Positions 27,514-39,831 of a DNA stretch of 64,000 nucleotides are shown piece by piece. The position numbers and the translations under genes were made by a program. Below the pieces are notes generated by a model. It was not told where the DNA came from, did not search any database, and saw nothing but the letters and a program-made list of their open reading frames with translations. Numbering within the stretch: position 1 is the stretch's first letter; each line of letters starts with the position of its first letter. Source of the stretch: Mallotus nudiflorus (taxonomy: Eukaryota > Streptophyta > Magnoliopsida > Malpighiales > Euphorbiaceae); assembly GCA_947683625.1 (NCBI GenBank), contig CANTUR010000193.1:310001-374000 (forward strand), read 5' to 3'.

Positions 27514-28790
27514 ATGGCAAAGATAAGAGGAGGTATAATAGGTGGTCGGGGTAGAGGTAGAGATAGAGGAAGAGGTAGAGGTTGAGGTCAAAGTGCCCAG
27601 GTTGATAAAATTGATTTAGTGTCTATGGTAGGAATCTCAAATAGGAGTCAAGCACCACAGTGAGAATCGTCCCCCATCATCGGCCTTTGTTGCCAATAAG
27701 AGGGATGATACGTAAGGAGCTCAAATAGGTAGTGAACAAGATAGCTCTTTATCAACTGCCTCAATGCTAAATTTTGAGAATGTGTTAAGTAGGGCATTTA
27801 ATTGTCAACCACTGCCACCACCAATGCAGGTGAACATGACAAACCCTCCAATTCTACCAATTGTGCACATAGATGCTAATGACCTAGCATGCACTATAGC
27901 AATGGTATTTACAGATAGGAGTAGACATAAAAAGCCAAGAGATATAATTGAGCATGCTAAAAAATGTTATGCGTATGATTTTTATGGTATGTTGGATCCT
28001 GGTCAAGTAGATAAATGGTTAAAGACAATAGAGAAAGCCATCACTATATTACAATTAAGTGACAAGGAGATGGTTAGCAATGTGTATGGCTTATTGTTTG
28101 ATAACATTGATGATTGGTTAACACAAATTAAAAACCTATTTGGTGGAGAGTTAACGTGGAAAATTTTTAAGGAAGAGTTTAATAAGGGCTATTTAACAAA
28201 ATATTATGGAAAGGAGAAATTAGCATCATTCATCTCCTTAGTGCAAGGATTAATGAAAATCATGGAAATATGGATAAATTTAACGATTTATATAAGTATA
28301 CGAAGGATATTTATCCTATTAAGGAGAGGAAGAGTGAAAAGTTTCATGATGGTTAACATGTATCCTTATGGGGAAAGCTGAATTTGTATACTGGTGTTAC
28401 GTTCCAAGGTTGGGTTGAACCTGAAATAAGAGAAATTGGATAAGGAACTATAGATTGTGTTAAGAGTTAGATCCAATCGACAAGTTGGACCATCTAAACA
28501 ACCTTGGAATGGGAATGGGAAATTAAGATTTTCTCCTTATTCTTAAAACAATACAGGTATAAGAAGAAGTAATAAACCCTTGGGTAGTCAGGCATTTATA
28601 AGGTAACCTATGATGCTACCAAGACTAGTCAAGGTTGGTGGTGTGCAAGTCAAAAGGAATATGGCACCATTGTGTAACATTTGTAAGAAAAACCATAGAG
28701 GGAGTTATAGAGGTAGTGGGATTTGATGTTTTAAATGCAATAAAGTTAGGAATTATTTGAGAGAATGCACCAAAGTAATACTAGTAGAAT
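27514..28790 (+). pseudogene. gag of chromovirus A (broken)
   Basis: Starts at ATG 27514 with an Arg-Gly repeat (GGRGRGRDRGRGRG) that is interrupted by a stop. The capsid region is open at 27764-28381 (205 codons) with DPGQVDKWLKTIEKA and FKEEFNKGYLTKYYGKEKL, matching plant gypsy gag order. A frameshift follows, then zinc-knuckle remnants at 28669-28775 (CNICKKNHRG and CFKCNKVRNYLRECTK). In the second, Cys is retained at three positions but the His is replaced by Tyr. Spacing to the primer site fits a gag start. Confidence 0.85.
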
Positions 28791-28879
28791 GATCAATGCA
28801 AGGATCGAGTGATTCTCACAATGTGAGAGGTGGTAGACCACCAAACTAGGAAGACTAGTAGCCACTCAAAATGAAGTGA

Positions 28880-29402
28880 GCATAGTAACAAGACCATCAC
28901 AGAATAGGAATATAGAATAGACTGCTACTAGCAATGCGCAGCAAGTAAGAGTATACATTATCACTGAGCAGGAAGCTAAGAATTCACTTAATGTGATCAA
29001 GGGTATGGCTTATATATTTGATAAATCAGCTCCTACATTCTCATTTATGCCAATTGCATATGCAATGCATATAAGACTTAAGTCATGTAAAAAAATGAAC
29101 TAGTTATGTTAAGTATGCAAATGGGAGCAAGTGCAATGTGTGAGGATGTTTATAGGGATGTTTTAGTAAAAATAGGTGAAAGTAAAATGAAATGGGATTT
29201 CATATCTCTATATATTAATGAATTTAATGTATCCTAAGAATGGATGGATTGTCTTGATATAGGGCAAAGGTGGATTGTTGTGAGAAGAAAGTAGAATTTA
29301 AAGGAGAAAATGGAGAGAGAATTAAATTCTTAGGGAAAAGTAGAAAAGCACTACCTAAATTATCTCAACAATGCTAGCAATGAATTATATAAGAAAAGGT
29401 TA
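28880..29402 (+). pseudogene. Protease N-terminal part of chromovirus A
   Basis: Reads ITEQEAKNSLNVIKGMAYIF followed by DKSAPTFSF, which sits where related elements have an Asp-Ser-Gly-Ala active site. The Gly position is Ser. Further decayed sequence reaches 29402, where element B interrupts it; the coding sense resumes at 53854. Several stops occur. Confidence 0.7.
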
Positions 29403-29407
29403 TGAAA

Positions 29408-30793
29408 TGGTGTGGGTCAAATTTATACCCTAGTCTTTAAGATTAAGTATAAAGTAAGTAGGATGTTGAACACTAGGGAATTTAGAGCAATTTTATATTA
29501 ACTGGATAGATACTTAAATGGATAGGCAAAGGATATAAAGAAAAATGTTGAAATGTTCTAACTAATTTAAAATTACTAAAAATTATAAATTACTCTAAAT
29601 TATCTAAATGTGCTAATAACAATTACAATCAATGTATATTAGAATTACATATTAGAATTAATTAAGAATTATATTGGTTAAAAATATATAAATACATGCT
29701 ATGCTTGGAGAATATGGCCAATAATCCTTAAATGCAACTCTCGTTGTCAATTAAGGGTGTTTTCATTTAGAGTTTATAAGCATTCTTATGACATTGCAAA
29801 GATAAAAAAAACCATTAAGTTCCATGCCAATTCTTAAACCCCTTAAAGTGGAATTCTTGTCTCCAAGTACTTTCCTATATGTTAAGTAATTCAATTGAAT
29901 TCCACCAAAATGCCCCAATTCTTATTGCAAACATTTTGATTACTAAGTTATGTATGTTGATCAAGCATACATAACACATTCTAAACTCAATTAAAAGTAA
30001 ATCATTCATGCATTATGAAAGATAGAAATGTAGTTCATGGATTAATTCATCCTTGGAATTCTAATAAATAAGGATATAGCCAAAATAAATAGTATCCAAA
30101 GTCAAATAACAGCAAGTATATGCTTTAAACATCAAGCAACTAATTAGAGGAAGAGGAAAAGGTTGTGTTGATAAACTCTTCAATGCTCTCTTGGAAGTTA
30201 CTTGATATTGAATAACCCTCTTGATGTCTTCCTTGCAATTCTTGAATATGTCTTGTACTTAATATTTCAATCTCTTTTCAATAATAATGCTATGAATGAT
30301 AATGGATATTTCTAAACAAAAACTAAGTGTTTTCATACATAAAAAAAAGTCAACTTCAAGTATTTATAGGCCTCCTAAGCATCCTGACTCGTGCTGCTTT
30401 GAAATAGATGTGAATGTGAAAGGGTGCAATGAAAAAGTATAGGAACCACTCGGTACCACTATACTGATTCAGGTTTAACTCGGCATAAAAAGGCTATGTG
30501 CTGACTCGGCATCACTATGATGACTCGGTACATACAATCTCAGTAATGACTCATCATAACTTGTCATGACTATAATTCCTTCTTTCTTTACTTTTCTTAC
30601 ACCATTCTTCACTCTAAGGCATCAAAATGTATTTCCATGTATGAATTGAGACTAAGAGAACCTACAAAACACGAAATTAAAGTAAGACCACAAAGGTAAA
30701 GATAATAATGCAATGTTCAAACTAATATAAATAAAAAATAAGGAAAATAAAGCATAACTATCTTAAAGAACTATGCTATTTTGCATCTTAACA
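29408..30793 (-). repeat. 3' LTR of element B
   Basis: 1386 bp, pairing along its length with 52447-53853. Contains the hairpin-prone 'actcggtaccactatac' module once (about 30448), where the other LTR has two copies. Confidence 0.92.
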
Positions 30794-30808
30794 AATTCCC
30801 TTATACTT
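30794..30808 (-). promoter_or_regulatory. Polypurine tract of element B
   Basis: Minus strand AAGTATAAGGGAATT immediately before the 3' LTR. It is a weak tract with two pyrimidines. Confidence 0.55.
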
Positions 30809-32089
30809 ATACCTTACTTGCCCTCAAATATGAAATTTAAAATCCAAATGAGAGATAAAAACTTTATCTTCTCCAAAATAGATGTAGTACTCCCAACAAG
30901 TCATCTTAGTTATGAAAGGAATTAAGAAAATGATAGTTGATAACTAAACTTCTAATGCTCAATAATGATAAAAAGAATAAATTCCATAGCATAAGCAACA
31001 AATTGAATAATTTATCTCAATTTATTAAGAACAAAATCAAGAATATAAAGTCAAGGTACTAACCAAGCTTGCTAGCCATAGTGTTCATTCTTCTAACTTA
31101 GGAGTTTTAAGAATAAAAATAACCATTAGGACTAAGATTAAACACACTCGCTCACTCACATTTCTCATGGAACTATTAGACACAAGTTTTTTAAGATGTT
31201 GTGGGTGCATTTTATGCTCCATCCTAATAATTTATTATTATATTTTTTAACAATCCTTATGATATAACACATTCTTTCCAAATGAATATAATTAAGGAGC
31301 ATACTCACTCACACATAACTTACTCTAAATGTAGCACATCAATAAGCATCAATTTTTTTCTTTTTTTTTTATGAAAGATAGTCCTCATCCATTATTGAAA
31401 AGTGAGTTACTCGTATTATGGCTATAGTTTCCTTAAGGCTACTTAAACCCTTAAAACCTAAGTTGAAATTTTTAACATTTTAGCCTTAAGAATAGTTAGA
31501 AAGTTGACTAAACATTCTCTAGACCTTGAAAATAATAAAAAGAGATAAAAAAAAAAGAAAAAATTAAAACTTATACTAAATAAAACTTAAAATTCTACCA
31601 ATTGAGCATAAAAGTTAATTATTAATATAGCATAAAGAAAAACTTCAATTATAATAAAGATAACTTAAACAGAACTACTTATAACTATGGATAAGATAAA
31701 ATGATGCAAAATAAAACATAGATACATAAATAAAATCATAAGTGTACATGCAAATAAACATAATGTTAATTAGATAACAACTACTAATATCCCCTCCCCT
31801 CTACTTAAAAATGCACATTGGCCCCATTGTGATTCCTAAAGAATAAAAGGTAAATAAAAAACACCCCTAATCTTTCGAAGGAGATGGTAAGGAGACTCAT
31901 GGTATAACCAAAATGGCAAAAAATTAATTAAACTTGTATTCCATTTTACATTGGCAGCAATCAAGTTGTTGGTTCTAAATCTCCATGCCATTTAATTAAT
32001 GTTGCATCTCCCTTTGTTATTCAAAATTTACTCCAAAATATGCATTTCACTTGTGGTTGAACCACTCACACCACATTGCATGGGCAAAG
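30809..32089 (-). other. 3' noncoding region of element B
   Basis: A/T-rich, no gene seen; lies between the extra gene and the 3' LTR. Confidence 0.6.
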
Positions 32090-33054
32090 TTAACAAGGTA
32101 CATTGTCATAAGGCTCCTTTTCTTCTGATTCCTCAGCCCCAATTTGCTTTTCTTTAACTTGTTCCTCATGAACTTGTGCTACCTCTTGCCAATATGATTG
32201 AGAACTTTTTGGAATCAAACATAAAGAAGTATCTACTACTTCTCCTCGTATAAAATCTTGTTTATAAAGCAAGAACACTCAACAACATGGGAAAAATCAT
32301 TAAGATTAACATTAAGAGATTTCACAATTATGGTGAAAACATAACCATGTGTAAGTGGTGCCTTTTTACATATAAAAGAAGTTAGAAGCTGATTAAAAAT
32401 CCAATAAGTCCATCACACTTGCTTTTTAGTATGAATACACCACTTAAAAAATAACTATTATGCATAAATTCATTAAATTAAGATTTATGGAAAACAACAC
32501 AAGCAATGCAATGATTTTATGCAATAACCAGAATTTTAAGTCCTTAATAAACATTGCCTTACCCTTTTTCAATTGAAAAGTGAATTGTAAATCAGTAAAA
32601 TAGGTCCAAAATTCATTTATATTTAAAGACTTTAGAGGGTCACACATACCATCTTTCTTAAAACCAAAGACCCTTTACATGAAAGAATATGTAAGTTGAT
32701 GGTTCTTCCTTAACATTCAAAATTCAAGAACATGAGAGTCATTTGGATTAACTTTTAAAGTTGTATAAAATTCAATGATTAACTCAACATATGTGTGTTC
32801 TTACATGGACACAAATTTCTTAAGCCCATAAATATTCAAAAATTAATTCAAGGAATCAAGCATACGAACATCATTAAGAAGGGAAAAGGGGATGTACTAT
32901 AACAATTAATGATTTCCCCAAACTTAAGAGTGGTGAATCTAGCACCTTCCTCTTGTGAAAGAATGGGGAACTTGGCCTTGTATGTTGGTGCAAAATCCTT
33001 ATCTTGATGCTCATATTGAGATCTTGAAGATGTAAAACCTTTAGTCCTTCTCAT
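32090..33054 (-). pseudogene. Athila-specific extra gene (ATHILA domain-like), broken
   Basis: Starts MRRTKGFTSSRSQ at 33054 and continues with FTTLKFGEI. After shifts come GMCDPLKSLNINEFWTYFTD (about 32600-32650) and FIKDLKFWLLHKIIAL, then FLLYKQDFIRGE and EVAQVHEEQ (32090-32278). The word order matches my memory of the plant ATHILA protein family found next to Athila pol. Its position downstream of integrase is where retroviruses have env, but function is unknown. Acidic C-terminal tail. At least three stops or frameshifts. Identification is from remembered family features, so moderate confidence. Confidence 0.65.
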
Positions 33055-34080
33055 GGTAAAGAAATGATATAAAGAAAATGGAGCAATAATTGATTAGGGT
33101 AAAAAGGTGAGGAAGATGGTGGCTAGGGTGGTGTATCATGTAGAGAAGAAAAGAAAAGAAGTATAGAATCAATGAAAAATAAAAAAATAAAGAAGAAGAA
33201 TGAAGTGTAGGATTCGACTAGAATGAAATAAAAATATGAAAAGGAAGATATATAATAGAGAGAAGATGGTGAAAATGAGAATTAAAAAAAAAGAAAAAGA
33301 AAAAGAAAAGGCATATAGAGAAGAGAACAAAAAATGTAAAGGATATATTAAAGTTGAGTGTGAGAATTAAAAAAGGTGAAAGTAGGGAATAAAAAAACTA
33401 CGGGTTAAAGGAATTATAGATAGTTATTTAGATGAGGGTGTAAGAAAAAGTTGAAAGGTCATGACTTTTCATTTTAAATTAAATTTTTGGAAGTAGTTAT
33501 AGTAGAAGACAAAAGAAAAGAGAGGGAAAAGTTTATGAAAAGAAATGTAAAGGAAAAATATCAAACAATATAAAAAGAAATGAAAAGAAACTATAAAAGA
33601 ATAAGTAAAAAAATTAAGAAATGTTACAGGAAGGCATGAGTCATCACAGTTGTGACAACTTGTCACCTCTTCCTTTTGTCATGAGTCAGTATCGTGGTGA
33701 CAACATGGCAAGCTTCAGTGGTGCTGACTCAATAAGCCACTTTCTTATATATATGCTTGCTAAAATAAAGAATAAAAAGAAAAAGTTAATATAAATAAAA
33801 TAAGCCGAAAGAGAACAATGTGAATGTGTTGCTTCTTAAAGAGAAACATATGTAAATAAACTAGAAAAACATCAAATAAAAGAAAATTTATAAAAGATAA
33901 GTATAAGAAAGGATTAACATAGATACTAATAAAACTATATATATCATTGATACTAAAATATGGTTCAAACAAATCCAAAGATAATAAAATGAAATAAAAT
34001 AAAATGTCAAAATAAGGAAAATGTGTAAATATTACCCTACTACATTTAATGGTCTATAGCTTGACCTTACCTTTTCTAAA
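33055..34080 (-). other. Noncoding, extreme pyrimidine-rich tract in element sense
   Basis: About 33120-33620 is almost all A and G on the plus strand (C and T on the element strand), between integrase and the extra gene. No frame of interest. The part at 33640-33720 repeats 'gtcatgagtca'-type words also seen in the LTR. Confidence 0.7.
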
Positions 34081-34358
34081 TTAAAGTGTGGAGAGAGAGA
34101 TTAACCTTACTTGATTAATTGCTCCACCAATTAAATATGGCTTGAGATGATGGCCATTAACCTTGAAGATTTCCCCTTTATCATTGGTAATTTCAATTGC
34201 TCCATAAAGATTAACCTTTATAACCTTGAAAGGACCCAACCACCTTAATTGCAACTTGCCAGGAAATAATTTTAGTCTAGAATTATTAAGTAGAATAAGT
34301 TCTCCCTCATGAAATTCCTTCTTAAGTAAATTCTTATCATGCCACAACTTCGTAAGGT
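34081..34358 (-). pseudogene. Integrase C-terminus of element B
   Basis: Continues the gene after copia-1. Open stretch 34081-34347 has WHDKNLLKKEFHEGELILL, NNSRLKLFPGKLQLRWLGPF and IFKVNGHHLKPYL, the standard Athila integrase end. There is no chromodomain, in keeping with Athila elements. Confidence 0.9.
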
Positions 34359-34363
34359 CCTTT

Positions 34364-35853
34364 TATTGGGTTTTGTGATTAAAAAATGCAATGAAAATTA
34401 AAAATTTTAACCACAAACCCTAACCCAGATCTAAGTAATTTGATTATTGATTTAAAACTAGGGTTTTTAAATCTTACCACAAACACATAAGAGGTAGGAT
34501 TTCAAGAAGGCTGAGAGGAGATTCACTCCAATGACACCTTACCTTAAGCTTTTAATTTTGGTAGTTCGGATCAAGAAGTCTCTAAAAGAATCTGTCCTCC
34601 ACAAGCGTCCACTTGAACAACCCTTGATTAAAATGAAAACTTTGTATGCTAGCACTTCTCTTGATTTCTCACAAAACAAGAATAAAAACACTATGTGTTT
34701 TAGTTTTTCTAAAAGGAGAAAAATGAATTTTGGTGGCTAATGATTGAGTTAGTGAAACCCTAGAGAATATAACATATTTATAGACCTCTAATTAGGGTTT
34801 CACTTACCAAAATAACTTTTTGGTAATTTCTCAATTATTATTGTTATGATTTTATTTAAAATGAAATCAAAAATAATATTCTATTTATTTAAGATAACCT
34901 TAAATAAATAAACTATTTTTTTTATTTCCACAAAGCATATTGGGGCTTCTCAAACCCATATTCATTTTTGAGCATGTTCTGTAGGTTCATATGACATTGA
35001 CAGTGGGCCTTAAATCTTTATTTAGGCCTACAAGTCATAAGTGGCCTCTAGCAAGACATTATGACTACCCAAGTCATATGAAGTCAATAATCTGATATAA
35101 CCTAATTTATAATAAATATTGAAATCCCTTTGTCACATGATATCTTAATTGAATATAAGGCATAGTTTCTGTCATCCTTATATAATTCAATCATATTATT
35201 TCTTGACTGTAAGTAGACTGAGAATGATAACTCTTTATCAATTTACTTTAGCATGGCCATGCATTTTCCTTAGTCTATCTTATCAAGGGGCCCATAGATA
35301 TCTTACTCAGATTAAATGAGGGAAAAATTCCTTCTCAATCACTCACATTCCTCACATAACTCATTTCATATCGAACAACAATCTATTTAATCATCCTATT
35401 AAAGACAATATTAGATTGTGTCAAAATATATAATAATTATGCAGAAACCCATGATGATTTCAAGGTCAAAGGACTAAATCAATATTATTATGATAAGAAT
35501 TACTTATGACAATTATCTATGTAGTATTCTCATGATGGGTCAATCTAGTACATTATTTCCCAAATAAGTATCTATGAGTTGACTTAATATCTGATATTCA
35601 TGATCAGTAAAGCATAATCATCAATCAACATCATACTAGCCATAACATATTATTATGACTAGGGATAATTTGAATAGAACTCATATTTAATCTAAGGGTA
35701 CTATCAAGTTACATACTTGATGACCTTAGTAAGAATTGACTATTCAAGTAATTATCATAATACAAAATGATAATGAAAAATGCCTCTTTATTAAATAAAA
35801 TGATAAAGTCAAAATATGGTCATACATGATTGATCTAGTGCATATCACTAACA
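34364..35853 (-). repeat. 3' LTR of copia-1
   Basis: Pairs with 41416-42912. The plus-strand first dinucleotide TG is changed to TA. Confidence 0.94.
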
Positions 35854-35875
35854 ATCTCCTACTTGCACTAGGCCC
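35854..35875 (-). promoter_or_regulatory. Polypurine tract of copia-1
   Basis: Minus strand ...GTGCAAGTAGGAGAT directly before the 3' LTR, a common Copia form. Confidence 0.85.
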
Positions 35876-35899
35876 AATCTATATATAAACTAATACCCA

Positions 35900-36470
35900 T
35901 GGACCTAGTGTGACTCTCATGCTTGGGCTGTGGAAGGGACTTAGTCAGTGGATTAGTAACATTATCATTTTGTGGGTACTGTGCAAATCTTCCTATCTCC
36001 TCTCTTAATAATTTCTCGAATGAGATGATAACGCCTGAGTATGTGTTTGGATCTCTAATGTGATTTTGGCTCTTTAGCTTGAGCTATAGCACCATTATTA
36101 TCACAATATAAATTCACTAAATCTAATATACTAGGAATAACACCTAGTCCAGTTATAAACTTCTTAATCCAAACAGCCTCCTTAGCTGCTTCTGAGGTAG
36201 CTATATACTCAACTTCTATTGTGGAATCAGCAATGGTGTCTTGCTTGGAACTCCTCCAGCTCATTGCACCTCCATTCAAACAAAACACATAACCTGGTTG
36301 TGATAAAAAAACATCCTTGTCAATTTGGAAGCTGGCATCCGTGTAACCATTTACAACTAACTCAACTTACTTACCACTATACAGTAAAAATGCATCCTTA
36401 GTTCTTCTCAAGTACTTAAGGATATTTTAAACTATTTTCTAGTGATTTCACCTGGGTCTAACTGGTATCT
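35900..36470 (-). pseudogene. RNase H of copia-1
   Basis: Open stretch 36055-36288 with GAMSWRSSKQDTIADSTIEV, EYIATSEAAKEAVWIKKFI and LYCDNNGAIAQAKEP. Stops follow before SKHILRRYHLIREII. Order and spacing fit Copia RNase H just before the polypurine tract. Confidence 0.88.
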
Positions 36471-36639
36471 ATTTGTTGTGCTTAAGGCATATGAAACATC
36501 AGGTCGAGTACACAATATTGCATAAATAATAAATCTAATAGTAGAAGTATATGAAATCTTACTCATGCGGTCTCGCTTATCTTGTGTCATAGAACACTGA
36601 GTCTTGCTGAGACTAATGCCATGTGTTGGAGTCTTGCAT

Positions 36640-37430
36640 GCTAAACCTATTTAATACCTTATCAATATAAGTGCTCTAACTTAGGCTAATAAGCCTTTTA
36701 GATTTATCTTTATAGATCTTGATGCCTAATATATAAGCGGCTTCACCCAAGTCTTTCATAGAAAAATAATTCCCTAGCCATGATTTAACATTTTGTAAAA
36801 TCGGGATATTATTTCCAATGAGTAGTATGTCATTAACATACAACACTAAAAACACAATTGTCTCCTATTAACTTTCTTATAAACACAAGGTTCATCTTCA
36901 TTCTTAATAAAGCCAAACTCTTTGACTGCTTCATCAAAACAAAGATTCCAACTTCGAGATGCTTGCTTCAGTCCATAAATGGACTTTTAAAGCTTACAAA
37001 CCTTTCCAGAATTCTCAAGATTGACAAACCCCTCTAGCTGTGTCATGTACACATCCTCAAGTATGTTTCCATTAAGAAATGCTATTTTGACATCTATTTT
37101 CCATATCTCATAATCATAGTATGTAGCTGTAATAAGGAGAATTCAAATAGATTTCAGCATAACAACTGGTGAAAAGGTTTCATCATAGTCTATAATATGT
37201 GTTTGTTTGAAACCATTTATAACTAGTATTGCCTTAAAGGTATGCACATTGCCATCCATGTCTATTTTCTTTTTAAAAACCCATTTACATCCAATAGTTT
37301 TTAAGCCATTAGTTAGGTCAATCAAGGTCCAAACTTGATTATCATACATGGATTCCATTTATGATTTCATGGCTTCTAGCCATTTCTTATAGTCAGGATT
37401 ATTTATGGCCTCTTGACAGGATGTGGGCTC
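36640..37430 (-). pseudogene. Reverse transcriptase of copia-1
   Basis: 37143-37358 has VWTLIDLTNGLKTIGCKWVF and the FKQTHIIDYDETFSPV region. After a stop come KIAFLNGNI and YGLKQASRSWN. The catalytic motif near 36825-36838 reads YVND, so the first Asp of YVDD is Asn. Several stops. Confidence 0.86.
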
Positions 37431-37539
37431 ACTTTGATCCACAATCAACACATCATTATCATTAGTTATGAGAAATCCATATCTCATTGGAATTTAATGT
37501 GTCCTTACCAGACGTCCTTAGGCCTTATGGTACTTTTAT

Positions 37540-38436
37540 AAGTCCAATGGTTACTTGTTAATCCAGCTGCGGTTCCATACTTGGTACAATGCTATTTTGT
37601 GGGTCTTCAACTTCTTCAAGTTGGACTGTGCTCCCACTAGATCCTTTGGAAATAAATTCTCTTGCCAAAAATACACCATTTCGAGCAACAAACACTTTAT
37701 TCTCAAAAGCATTGTAAAAATATTGTCCTTTGGTTTATTTAGGATATCCCATAAAAACTCATTTATCATATTTGGGTGCTAGTTTATATGAGATTTGATG
37801 CTTCACATAAGCATCACATCCCCAAATCTTGAGAAAAGACAAAATGGGAGGTTTGCCAGTCCACATCTCATATGGTGTCTTTTCAACTGCCTTTGTTGGA
37901 ACTCTATTCAAAATGAATGCAGCAATTTCTAAAGCATATCCCCAAAAAGAGATTGGAAGATTAGATTGACTCATCATTGATCAAACCATATCCAATAAAG
38001 TCCAATTTCTCTATTCAGACACACCATTTAATTATGGTGCACCTGGAGGACTCAATTGTGAAATAATCCCATAATCTCTCAAATGATCTACAAATTCTTG
38101 GCTCAAATATTCACTACCTCGATCAGATCTTAGTGTTTTAATATTTTTACCAAGTTGGTTTTGTACTTCATTCTTGAAAACTTTGAACTTTTCAAAAGAT
38201 TCAGATTTATGTTTCATTAGATATATATAGCCATATATATTGAAATCATCTATGAAAGAGATGAAGTACTGGAAACCTCCTCTAGTAGTTAAGTTTAATG
38301 GCCCATATACATCTGAATGTATAAGGCCCAATAAATCATTAGCTCTCTCACCTTTTCCAGTAAAAGGTGTTTTATTCATTTTTCCTAGTAAACAAGATTG
38401 ACATGTTTCAAATGATTCACAATCAAATGAATTCAA
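37540..38436 (-). pseudogene. Integrase of copia-1
   Basis: 38032-38436 includes CQSCLLGKMNKTPFTGKGER, LIHSDVYGPL (first catalytic Asp kept), FIDDFNIYGYIYLMKHKSE and LRSDRGSEYLSQEF (second Asp kept). Stops follow, then 37759-37977 with NRVPTKAVEKTPYEMWTGK and IWGCDAYVK. Stops at about 38030 and a shift near 37760 break the gene. TNT1-like wording. Confidence 0.88.
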
Positions 38437-39011
38437 AAGCCCATTTGGATGAAGCTTTAAAATACATTTCTCATTTATGTGGCCTAAACGACAATGCTAG
38501 AGATAGGTGGTATTTAAATCATTAGATTTAAACTTCTTTGTATTAATGTTACAGATTGACTTTTCATTAGTGTCTTCAACATTTAGAACATAAAGACCAC
38601 TAGTGCGTGGAGAAAATCCATAGAAAACGTTATCATGATAAATATTGCATTTATTATTTTGAATAATAAATTCAAATCCTTTCTTGTCCAAACAAGAAAC
38701 AAAAATAATATTCCTACACATAGTAGGCACATAATAACAATTTTTTAAATTTAAAACAAGTCCATTAGGCAAAGTTAACTCGTAAGTCCCTATAACTAAA
38801 GCAACAACTCTTGCTCTATTGCCAACTCGTAGGTCTACTTCTCCTCTAGCCAATGATCTACTCCTTTTTAGACCCTGCACATTAGTACAAATGTGAGATC
38901 CCAATCTAGAATCTAATACCCAATAATTAAAAGTAGATAAATTAATTTCTATAACATGAATACCTGAAGAGGTAGTCACACTACCATTATTCTTATTCAG
39001 ATCATTCATAT
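38437..39011 (-). pseudogene. Protease and integrase zinc region of copia-1
   Basis: Open stretch 38497-39009. The active site reads WVLDSRLGSHIC, where the family has Asp-Thr/Ser-Gly; the Gly is Arg. Then GEVDLRVGNRARVVAL, LKNCYYVP and SCLDKKGF. After one stop, HCRLGHINEKC begins the zinc-binding region preceding the integrase core. Confidence 0.85.
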
Positions 39012-39831
39012 ATAGCTTTCAATTTCTTTTCCAATGACCTGGTTCATTGTAGAAAAAGCATATTCCTTCCTTTGGTGGCTTTGCTTGGGTTTCAGCTTTG
39101 AACTTGGGCTTAGGCTTTGGTTTTGGCTTTTAAAAGCCTTTGGGAGCCTTGCCCTTTCCCTTTCCAATTCCAAAATTTTTCATACCCTTTCCCTTATTAA
39201 CCATTAAAACATCCTTAGTGGAATTCCTTATGTTCTTTTCAGTAGTTTTAAGAATCTTATATAACTCTGTAATAATTTTGTCCATACTATGCATATTAAA
39301 ATTCATGATGAAACCATTATAAGCTTTTGGCAAAGATTGATGATTGATATCAATAGCCAATTCTTGTTCAATCTTGAGACCAAGCTTGTCCAAGTGTTCA
39401 AGATGACCTTTCATTTTAAGAACATGAGGACTGACAGAGCTGCTAGCAGTCAATTTGTAGGAGAGCAATGCCCTGATGGTATTGAACCTTTCAATTCTAG
39501 ATTTCTCTTGGAACATTTCCTTGAGATGGCCTATCATAGTATAACCCTCCATTTCCATCAGTTGCTTTTGAAGCTCAGACTGCATGCATCCAAGCATGAG
39601 ACAAGTGACATCAACTGAATCATTAAGATGCTTACTATAAGCATCCTTTTATGCTCTAGGACCATTAACAGTTGGTTCCTATAGGATGGATTAATCAAGG
39701 ATATATTCCTTTCTTTCTTGCCTAAGAACAATTCTTAGGTTTCTGTACCATTTAAGAAAGTTAGTCCCATTTAGCTTATCCTTCTCAAGGATTGATTGCA
39801 GTGACATGGTAGGTGCAGTGTTTAATGTCAT
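39012..39831 (-). pseudogene. gag of copia-1 (broken)
   Basis: ATG at 39831; N-terminus MTLNTAPTMSLQSILEKDKL then NFLKWYRNLRIVLRQE, typical of plant Copia gag. Stops follow. The open stretch 39130-39597 carries FNTIRALLSYKLTASSSVSP, LKMKGHLEHLDKLG and a Lys/Gly-rich tail. The zinc knuckle at about 39013-39060 (CFFYNEPGHWKRN) has lost its second and fourth Cys, the last to a stop. Confidence 0.87.
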
